This document shows positions 1 to 4,335 of a stretch of 12,364 bases of DNA, piece by piece. A model generated the notes under the pieces. That model worked only from the letters and a program-made list of their open reading frames with translations. It was not told the origin of the DNA and searched no databases. The DNA is from CAZCDM01 sp964497475 (GTDB lineage: Bacteria; Planctomycetota; Phycisphaerae; SM23-33), in NCBI GenBank assembly GCA_964497475.1, contig CAZCDM010000061.1, positions 1-12,364 on the forward strand, given 5' to 3'. Positions within the stretch are counted from its first letter, which is position 1. Every line of letters starts with the position of its first letter. A program made the translations under genes and the position numbers.

Positions 1-31
1 CTAAATCGGAATCCAACGGTTGGGTTCCAGA

Positions 32-59
32 ATTATTGTGCAACAGGCTCTTGAGTCAA
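32..59 (-). promoter_or_regulatory. leftward promoter, TTGACT-16-AATAAT
   Basis: On the minus strand TTGACT (54-59) is followed after 16 nt by AATAAT (32-37). Each hexamer matches the sigma-70 consensus at 5 of 6 positions. The transcript would leave the window at its left edge, so the target gene is not visible. Confidence 0.5.
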
Positions 60-128
60 GTAAATACCCCTGTCTTTGAATATCGCCAGAATCCGTCCCC
101 AGGCACCCCTGACGTCGTCGATCGTCAT
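33..128 (-). CDS. possible 31-aa small ORF, function unknown
   Basis: The ORF runs from ATG at 128 to TAA at 33. An AAAAAGG tract lies 4 nt before the ATG and could be a ribosome binding site. The peptide begins MTIDDVRGAWGRIL and continues with a mixed hydrophobic and charged stretch (AIFKDRGIYLTQ) that could form a short amphipathic helix. The frame stays open upstream to a TAA near 166, so an in-frame TTG start is also possible. Its 3' end overlaps the leftward promoter at 32-59 and the 22-nt sequence shared with the right end of the window. I recognise no family. It may be a chance ORF in a regulatory region or the remnant of a larger gene. Confidence 0.25.
   Translation of the reverse strand: MTIDDVRGAWGRILAIFKDRGIYLTQEPVAQ
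52..84 (-). repeat. left copy of the outward-facing shared sequence with TTGACT
   Basis: Read on the minus strand this has GATATTC, four variable bases, then 22 bases beginning ACAGGGGTATTT and ending TTGACTCA. The right end (12301-12333, plus strand) carries the same arrangement, with all 22 bases and GATATTC identical. The two copies are inverted and read outward. Their protein reading frames differ, so the conservation acts on DNA. It looks like an extended promoter or operator element. Confidence 0.6.
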
Positions 129-205
129 GAGACCTTTTTGGGAACGCAATAAATCGTATCTAACTTAATGACAGATATTTACAGTAGCATTACCGGTGTT
201 GCCTC

Positions 206-234
206 TTGACAAGGCTTATCGCATCTGATAGACT
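206..234 (+). promoter_or_regulatory. folC promoter, TTGACA-17-TAGACT
   Basis: A perfect -35 hexamer TTGACA (206-211) is separated by 17 nt from TAGACT (229-234), which matches the -10 consensus at 4 of 6 positions. Transcription would start near 241, giving a leader of about 68 nt before the ATG at 309. Confidence 0.6.
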
Positions 235-308
235 CGCCTCTTCGTAGTTTATTGCTTTCTGTTCACATAAGACCCATACGTCCTGCCTGTTCACTTGGAA
301 CACACCTA

Positions 309-1700
309 ATGGTCAGCACAACCCAGACGAAGACTTCCCGGAAGAAGAAAACGCTGCCGATCCGTGGCTATGATTCGGCGATTCGTTTTCTGCAATCGCA
401 AACCGATTACGAACAGATGCTTCGCGTTCGGTACAACCGGGACACGTTCAATCTTGATCGCATGAAGCTTCTTCTCAAGAAGCTCAACAATCCGCACGAC
501 AAGCTCCGCACGGTGCACATTGCCGGGACGAAGGGCAAGGGCTCGACGGCTACGATGCTTGCCGCCATGCTGCAGAATTGTGGCTACACCGTCGGGCTGT
601 ACACCTCGCCGCACATCAGCGACGTCCGCGAGCGGATCACCATCAACGGCCAGAAGATCCCCCGCAAGAAGATGACCGAGCTGATCGTCAGCACGGCCCG
701 CCACGTCGAGAAGATGAAGAAGGACGACAAGCCGACCTTCTTTGAGATCCTCACGGCGATGGCGTTCCAGCACTTCGCCAGCGAGAAGGTCGACATTGCC
801 GTGATCGAGACCGGCCTGGGCGGGCGCCTGGACAGCACCAACGTCCTCAAGCCCGACGTCGTCGGCCTGACGAGCATCTCGATGGACCACATGCACCAGC
901 TCGGCTCGACGATCGGCGACATCGCACGCGAGAAGGCCGGCGTCTTCAAGAAAGACGTCACCGCCGTCAGCGTCGAGCAGGACCCCGCGGCCAAGCGCGT
1001 CCTGAAAAAGGTCGCCGGCGAGACGAAGACCAATCTCCTGTTCACCGGCGAGCAGATCGAATTCAGCTATCGCGTGGAATCCAGCCGGCAGAACGGCTGC
1101 CATACCCGCGTCTGCCTGACCACCCCGGCCAGCCGATTCGAGCACCTGCCCGTACCGGTCCTCGGCGAGCACCAGGCGGTGAATTGCGGCCTGGCCCTGG
1201 CGCTGCTCGACCAGCTCAAGGCCAAGGGCATGAAGATCGACGACCGCCGGGCCATGCAGGGCCTGGCCAGTGTCGACCTGCCCGGGCGCATGGAGCTGAT
1301 CTGCGAAGACCCGCGCCTCCTCGTCGACGGCGCCCACAATGCCGCCAGCATCCAGGCCCTCATGCGGGGCATCGGCCAGCACATCCCCTACGACTCGATG
1401 GTCATGGTCTTCGGCTGTGCGGCCAACAAGGACATCCGCGGCATGATGGAGCAGGTCGCCACCGGGGCCGACAAGGTCATCTTCACCCGCGCCCAGTCCT
1501 CCGGTCGGGCCGCCGACCCCAAGGACCTCGCCGAGATCTACTCCGAGCTGTCCGACGGGCGAATCGCCCAGATCGCCGACAACCTCACCGACGCCCTGAA
1601 CCTGGCCAATAACGCCATCACGCGCGAAGACCTCATCTGCGTGACCGGTTCGTTCTACCTCGTCGGCGAGGCCAAGGACCTGCTCAAGAACCGTCGCTAA
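309..1700 (+). CDS. folC: bifunctional folylpolyglutamate synthase / dihydrofolate synthase
   Basis: FolC is an ATP-dependent Mur-ligase-family enzyme of the cytoplasm. It joins glutamate to dihydropteroate and lengthens the gamma-glutamyl tail of folates. Visible landmarks in the 463-residue product are the P-loop GTKGKGST (73-80), the TSPHISDVRERI segment (99-110), the family motif ETGLGGRLDSTN (167-178), and LPGRMEL and DGAHN in the second half, where the C-terminal Mur-ligase domain begins. The length is normal for the family. A TTG at 252 lies in frame, but only about 11 nt after the predicted transcription start, and it would add an unconserved extension. The ATG at 309, 8 nt after a weak TTGGAA, is preferred. 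The first 15 residues are basic and poorly conserved. The gene appears monocistronic, with its own promoter and a likely terminator about 80 nt downstream. Confidence 0.95.
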   Translation: MVSTTQTKTSRKKKTLPIRGYDSAIRFLQSQTDYEQMLRVRYNRDTFNLDRMKLLLKKLNNPHDKLRTVHIAGTKGKGSTATMLAAMLQNCGYTVGLYTSPHISDVRERITINGQKIPRKKMTELIVSTARHVEKMKKDDKPTFFEILTAMAFQHFASEKVDIAVIETGLGGRLDSTNVLKPDVVGLTSISMDHMHQLGSTIGDIAREKAGVFKKDVTAVSVEQDPAAKRVLKKVAGETKTNLLFTGEQIEFSYRVESSRQNGCHTRVCLTTPASRFEHLPVPVLGEHQAVNCGLALALLDQLKAKGMKIDDRRAMQGLASVDLPGRMELICEDPRLLVDGAHNAASIQALMRGIGQHIPYDSMVMVFGCAANKDIRGMMEQVATGADKVIFTRAQSSGRAADPKDLAEIYSELSDGRIAQIADNLTDALNLANNAITREDLICVTGSFYLVGEAKDLLKNRR

Positions 1701-1716
1701 GCGGGATAACGCATTA

Positions 1717-1745
1717 CCGCAGAGGCGCAGAGTACGCAGAAAAGT
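1717..1745 (+). repeat. outer repeat arm A (CAGAG-type repeat)
   Basis: The arm contains GCAGAGGCGCAGAG and matches the reverse complement of 2424-2451. The first 16 bases align with two differences and the remainder aligns with one gap. Repeats built from CAGAG units are common dispersed intergenic sequences. Confidence 0.55.
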
Positions 1746-1782
1746 GCGTTTTCTGTAGGCCCGGATGTAGCTTGCGAGCCCC

Positions 1783-1811
1783 GGTTCTCCGTTGAAGCGG
1801 AAGCCTTTTTT
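1783..1811 (+). terminator. probable rho-independent terminator of folC
   Basis: GGTTCTCCG (1783-1791) pairs with CGGAAGCC (1798-1805) across the loop TTGAAG. The stem has eight pairs, with one bulged C and one G-T wobble, and is followed directly by six T (1806-1811). It lies about 80 nt after the folC stop and on the same strand. Confidence 0.5.
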
Positions 1812-1834
1812 GGTTCATCCGTGATTCGTGGGGA
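1812..1834 (-). repeat. inner repeat arm B (ACGAATCACGGATGAAC-type)
   Basis: Read on the minus strand this is TCCCCACGAATCACGGAT and onward. It matches the plus strand at 2366-2388 at 19 of 23 positions, so the two are an inverted pair lying inside the A arms. Confidence 0.6.
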
Positions 1835-1934
1835 AGGCTCGCCTCTGGGCCCCGGCGGGGTCCGACAGGAGCGGTCGGCCGTGAAGCGAGGCGGAGCCCT
1901 CGGATGCCGATGTCCGATCTCCCCAAGCCCAACG

Positions 1935-1957
1935 GGGGCGAAGGTATGTAGCCGGGG
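1935..1957 (+). repeat. 23-nt direct repeat, copy 1
   Basis: This has the core GCGAAGGTATGTAGCC and is identical over 23 bases to 2124-2146. It is followed by a 7-bp hairpin, GTCGCAC (1957-1963) with GTGCGAC (1981-1987), in the place where copy 2 is followed by the REP-like hairpin. Confidence 0.7.
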
Positions 1958-2075
1958 TCGCACTTGTCCTCCTTCGCCGTGTGCGACATGATTTTGGGGC
2001 GGCAATTCAGGGGGCTCGAAGCATGCTGGGGACGTTCACCTGCCCACCCGTGCGGACAGGCTGCCAGCGTAAGCA

Positions 2076-2095
2076 TGCCTATGCAAGCATAGGCA
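2076..2095. repeat. perfect 9-bp palindrome near the centre of the repeat block
   Basis: TGCCTATGC (2076-2084) and GCATAGGCA (2087-2095) are exact reverse complements around AA. The midpoint is close to the midpoint of the outer A arms (about 2084). It could extrude as a cruciform or simply be a hairpin repeat. Confidence 0.6.
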
Positions 2096-2114
2096 CCTGG
2101 CTACCCGAAAGATC

Positions 2115-2163
2115 AGCCCCGTAGGGGCGAAGGTATGTAGCCGGGGGCGCGAGCCCCCGGTAG
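2115..2163 (+). repeat. REP-like unit 1 with two hairpins, including copy 2 of the direct repeat
   Basis: A small hairpin GCCCC-GTA-GGGGC (2116-2128) is followed by copy 2 of the 23-nt direct repeat (2124-2146) and then by the hairpin CCGGGGGC-GCGA-GCCCCCGG (2141-2160). The second hairpin is the exact reverse complement of the core of the hairpin at 2259-2278, so the two units form a facing pair like the bacterial interspersed mosaic elements built from REP sequences. Confidence 0.65.
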
Positions 2164-2220
2164 GGAATGGCGGAACACCAAGCCCTGAAAGGGCGACAGA
2201 GACGACCGCCAACAGGACTT

Positions 2221-2303
2221 TCGCCCCTTCGGGGCTCATTGCATTTGGGACATTGTTTCCGGGGGCTCGCGCCCCCGGAAACATCCTGCTGGGCCTTCGG
2301 CCC
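2221..2303 (-). repeat. REP-like unit 2, inverted partner of unit 1
   Basis: The segment holds GCCCC-TTC-GGGGC (2223-2235), then a perfect 13-bp stem TGTTTCCGGGGGC / GCCCCCGGAAACA (2254-2266 and 2271-2283) with loop TCGC, then GGGCC-TTC-GGCCC (2291-2303). On the minus strand it has the same AGCCCCG-AGGGGCGA and CCGGGGGCGCGAGCCCCCGG modules as unit 1, in the opposite order. Confidence 0.65.
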
Positions 2304-2305
2304 TG

Positions 2306-2403
2306 AAAGCTCATCCCCTCCCCGCAATCGGATCATGAACCTGAAATACCGCATGTCCAATTCACTCCCCGCGAATCGCGGATGAGCTTTTTATTGCGGG
2401 GAG
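2306..2403. repeat. shuffled inverted modules
   Basis: AAAGCTCATC (2306-2315) recurs as its reverse complement at 2381-2390. CTCCCCGCAAT (2318-2328) recurs as its reverse complement at 2393-2403. Because each second copy is inverted individually and the module order is kept, this is not one simple hairpin arm. It looks like repeated insertion or recombination of small units. The stretch includes arm B' (2366-2388). Confidence 0.5.
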
Positions 2404-2423
2404 ATACAGGCCGACTTGCGAAG

Positions 2424-2451
2424 ACTTCTCTGAGCCTCTGCGTCTCTGTGG
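2424..2451 (-). repeat. outer repeat arm A' (inverted partner of 1717-1745)
   Basis: On the minus strand this reads CCACAGAGACGCAGAGG and onward, the inverted partner of the CAGAG repeat after folC. It marks the right limit of the repeat block, about 85 bp before the next gene. Confidence 0.55.
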
Positions 2452-2501
2452 CGCACTGCCGGGCTTGCCGCCAATGCCCGTCGGCCCGACGGCGATGAGT
2501 C

Positions 2502-2530
2502 TTGGCAAGGCCCGGCCTATCGGCTAGGCT
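2502..2530 (+). promoter_or_regulatory. promoter of the phosphatidyltransferase gene, TTGGCA-17-TAGGCT
   Basis: TTGGCA (2502-2507, 5 of 6) is 17 nt from TAGGCT (2525-2530, 3 of 6). Only six bases separate the -10 element from the ATG at 2537, so transcription would start at or beside the start codon. No Shine-Dalgarno sequence is present, which fits a leaderless mRNA. Confidence 0.5.
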
Positions 2531-2536
2531 GGTGCG

Positions 2537-3313
2537 ATGATCGGCAAGGCCACAGCCTGGTTTTTCACCCACGCCCGCGATGCCTTTGCGCGCCGGATGG
2601 TCCGCGTCGGGATCACGCCGAACATGCTCACCATCGCCGGGTGCGTGCTGACCTGTCTGGCCGGGGCGTCCCTGGCCATGGGCATTCGCACGGGCGAGCA
2701 TTTCTTTTACGCCTTCGCGCTGCTGCTGCTGTACTGGTCGGCGGCGTGCGACATGTTCGATGGCGCGGTGGCGAGGCTGGGGAACAAGGGCTCTGCCTTC
2801 GGGGCCGTCCTCGACAGCACGGTCGACCGCATCAGCGACTTCGCCCTCTTCGGCGGCGTGGCGGTGGGCTTTGCCTGGCAGGACCCGGCCAACATCACCT
2901 TCTCGCTGCTGGCGATGCTGGCGTTCCTGCACGGCTTTCTCATCAGCTACACCAAGGCCCGCGCCGAGGATATCATCGAGTCCTGCCCGGTGGGCTATTG
3001 GCAGCGGGGCGAGCGTGTCGCGGCGGTGGTCTTTGCCACGCTGGCCGCCAACCCCGGGGCGCTGGTCGTCCAGCAGGGCATCTCGCCGATGTTCACCTGG
3101 CTGCGCCGCGTCCGCTACACCCGGGCGATCCTCGAAGGCAGGAACCCGCCGATCGATCCGCGCCAGGGCCGATGGTGGGATAAAATCCAGCTCTGGAAAT
3201 GGCCTCGGATGACCGTGCCGTATGACCTCATCACGCTGGCCAATATCGCCTGGCTGCTCTTTGCCCCCGTCGACCCGGCCCGGTGGGACCTGCTCCGCAC
3301 CTGGCTCGGCTAG
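2537..3313 (+). CDS. CDP-alcohol phosphatidyltransferase family membrane protein
   Basis: Enzymes of this family move a phosphatidyl (or similar) group from a CDP-activated lipid to an alcohol such as glycerol phosphate, inositol phosphate or serine, within the membrane. The complete signature D72-x2-D75-G76-x2-A79-R80-x8-G89-x3-D93-x3-D97 is present in the 258-residue product, so the metal and CDP site is intact. Hydrophobic segments lie near residues 30-50, 56-70, 102-114, 120-137, 160-172 and 228-244. A YTKARAE segment and a GER motif (139-160) resemble phosphatidylglycerol- and phosphatidylinositol-phosphate synthase relatives, but the alcohol substrate cannot be told from sequence. The insertion at about 183-225, rich in Trp and Arg, is unusual and probably forms a soluble loop. 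The gene stands alone between two repeat-filled gaps and appears to be transcribed without a leader. Confidence 0.92.
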   Translation: MIGKATAWFFTHARDAFARRMVRVGITPNMLTIAGCVLTCLAGASLAMGIRTGEHFFYAFALLLLYWSAACDMFDGAVARLGNKGSAFGAVLDSTVDRISDFALFGGVAVGFAWQDPANITFSLLAMLAFLHGFLISYTKARAEDIIESCPVGYWQRGERVAAVVFATLAANPGALVVQQGISPMFTWLRRVRYTRAILEGRNPPIDPRQGRWWDKIQLWKWPRMTVPYDLITLANIAWLLFAPVDPARWDLLRTWLG

Positions 3314-3314
3314 C

Positions 3315-3460
3315 GTTTTGGCATACTCTCGGTCGCGCCGTTGTCACCCTGAGCCAGGCCGAAGGATCTTTTCGCGGAAAGATTCTTCGCTATTTTGCCC
3401 GTAGGGTCTTCGCGGCTTGCTTCGCAACCCGCTTCGCTCAGAATGACACCATGCCGAAAC
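3315..3460. repeat. foldback dispersed repeat between convergent genes
   Basis: TGTCACCCTGAGC (3342-3354) and GCTCAGAATGACA (3436-3448) are inverted ends matching at 11 of 13 positions. Inside lies GAAGGATCTTT (3361-3371) paired with AAAGATTCTTC (3378-3388), at 10 of 11. Outside, GTTTTGGCAT (3315-3324) pairs with ATGCCGAAAC (3451-3460), with one wobble. The TGTCA..CTGAGC...GAAGGATCT pattern looks like a widely dispersed bacterial intergenic repeat. It fills most of the 169-bp gap between two convergent genes and could fold in RNA from either strand, so it may also end both transcripts. Confidence 0.7.
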
Positions 3461-3482
3461 GACATATGTTTTGCGAAATTCG

Positions 3483-4088
3483 CTAACCCAGCCGGCGGAG
3501 AATGTCCTCGATCGCCTCGTACTCGGTCTTCATCTGATCGAGCTGCTGGCGGGTGTGATTGAGAATCGGCTCGGGAGTCTCTTCGATGAATTCCGGGTCT
3601 TCGAGCATGTCGTGCATGGCTTCGATCTGATCGGCGAGGCTTTCCTTGCGGCGGCGGAGCAGCTCGATGCGTTCTTCCCGCGTGCCGGGCTCGGCCTGGG
3701 AGACCTGCTCGAAGACATGGTCGGCCACGAACAGCGGCGTGTTCAGCCCGGCCGCGAGTGCAATGGCGTCGGAAGGGCGGGCGTCAACCTCGATGAGTTC
3801 GCCATCGCGACGGATGAAGAGCGAGGCGTAGAACGTGTGGTCCTGCAGATCGTTGACGACGACGCGTTCGATGGTCCCGCCGAGCGATTCGACCACGCCG
3901 GCCAGCAGGTCGTGCGTCATCGGGCGCGGCGTTTCAATGCCCTTGAGCCGGCGGTCGACGGCGAGCGCTTCGGAAATACCGATGATGATCGGGAAGGTCC
4001 GGTCACCCTCGATCTCCTTGAGGAAGATCACCTGCTGCTCGCCAAGCTCGGTGATGACGATTCGCGATAGTTCGACGGGAATATCCAT
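3483..4088 (-). CDS. bifunctional nuclease family (DUF151) protein
   Basis: The 201-residue product has the BFN/DUF151 domain at residues 1-130. Its landmarks are IFLKEIEGDRTFPIIIGISEA (the block around 21-41), the RPMTHDL segment (55-61) and VDARPSDAIALA (101-112). Members of this family have been reported to have nuclease activity on DNA and RNA, but their cellular role in bacteria is poorly known. From about residue 135 to the end the protein is strongly charged, with a predicted coiled coil (EERIELLRRRKESLADQIEA and DQMKTEYEAIEDILRRL) resembling the UvrB/UvrC-type tail that some members carry. The reading frame is open further upstream to 4247, but the domain begins at the ATG at 4088. 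That ATG is also preceded by TACAAT at exactly 6 nt. The gene converges with the phosphatidyltransferase gene. Confidence 0.93.
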   Translation of the reverse strand: MDIPVELSRIVITELGEQQVIFLKEIEGDRTFPIIIGISEALAVDRRLKGIETPRPMTHDLLAGVVESLGGTIERVVVNDLQDHTFYASLFIRRDGELIEVDARPSDAIALAAGLNTPLFVADHVFEQVSQAEPGTREERIELLRRRKESLADQIEAMHDMLEDPEFIEETPEPILNHTRQQLDQMKTEYEAIEDILRRLG

Positions 4089-4094
4089 AGCCCC

Positions 4095-4100
4095 ATTGTA
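4095..4100 (-). promoter_or_regulatory. -10 element TACAAT of the bifunctional nuclease gene
   Basis: On the minus strand TACAAT ends exactly 6 nt before the ATG at 4088, implying a leaderless or nearly leaderless mRNA. The -35 region, CTTTCG at 17 nt or TTTCGT at 16 nt, is poor. Confidence 0.45.
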
Positions 4101-4276
4101 AGGCCCTGCCCGCTTGACGAAAGACAAATCACGCCACCGAGGCCGAAATGCCGATCCCCAATGAGCAATGACCATGAACAGCCCAGCCCTCCACATCCAA
4201 CGCAATCTCGATCTGTCGAGGGGCCTCGGGCTGGGGACGTGAATCAAACCTTGGGTATTGGCGATTCAATGGGCAT

Positions 4277-4311
4277 TGTGCATTGGGCGGTCCGGCCGGG
4301 GCCATTGCACA
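4277..4311 (-). repeat. inverted repeat downstream of valS, possible weak terminator
   Basis: TGTGCATTGG (4277-4286) and CCATTGCACA (4302-4311) are inverted arms with one mismatch around a GC-rich 15-nt loop. They lie about 25 nt after the valS stop. No T tract follows on the minus strand, so factor-independent termination is doubtful. The 247-bp gap also holds several degenerate CATTG/CAATG units (about 4157-4178 and 4264-4286) but no gene. Confidence 0.35.
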
Positions 4312-4335
4312 GAGGGCGGATGCTGCTGGCAGAAC

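Larger units (their letters stand above)
1701..2536. other. gene-free stretch rich in inverted repeats
   Basis: I see no convincing gene in these 836 bases. Several short ORFs exist on both strands, but their peptides resemble no family and they run straight through hairpins. The stretch holds a terminator-like hairpin, two inverted repeat pairs nested inside each other (1717-1745 with 2424-2451, and 1812-1834 with 2366-2388), a 23-nt direct repeat, a near-central perfect palindrome and a pair of REP-like hairpins. It ends with the promoter of the next gene. The elements resemble dispersed intergenic repeats often seen in planctomycete genomes. That resemblance is from general familiarity, not from a search. 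Confidence 0.75.

Noticed and set aside
306..1382. 358-codon minus-strand frame antisense to folC
   Set aside because: It is a shadow of folC codon bias, with no recognisable domain and no start signal.
2079..2385. short overlapping frames on both strands within the repeat block
   Set aside because: They pass through hairpins and direct repeats. The peptides are translations of repeat units.
1717..2451. CRISPR array
   Set aside because: The repeats are inverted and of several types. There is no regular series of identical direct repeats with unique spacers, and no cas gene.
4089..4247. 53-residue N-terminal extension of the bifunctional nuclease
   Set aside because: The conserved domain begins at the ATG at 4088, and the -10 element lies inside the extension.
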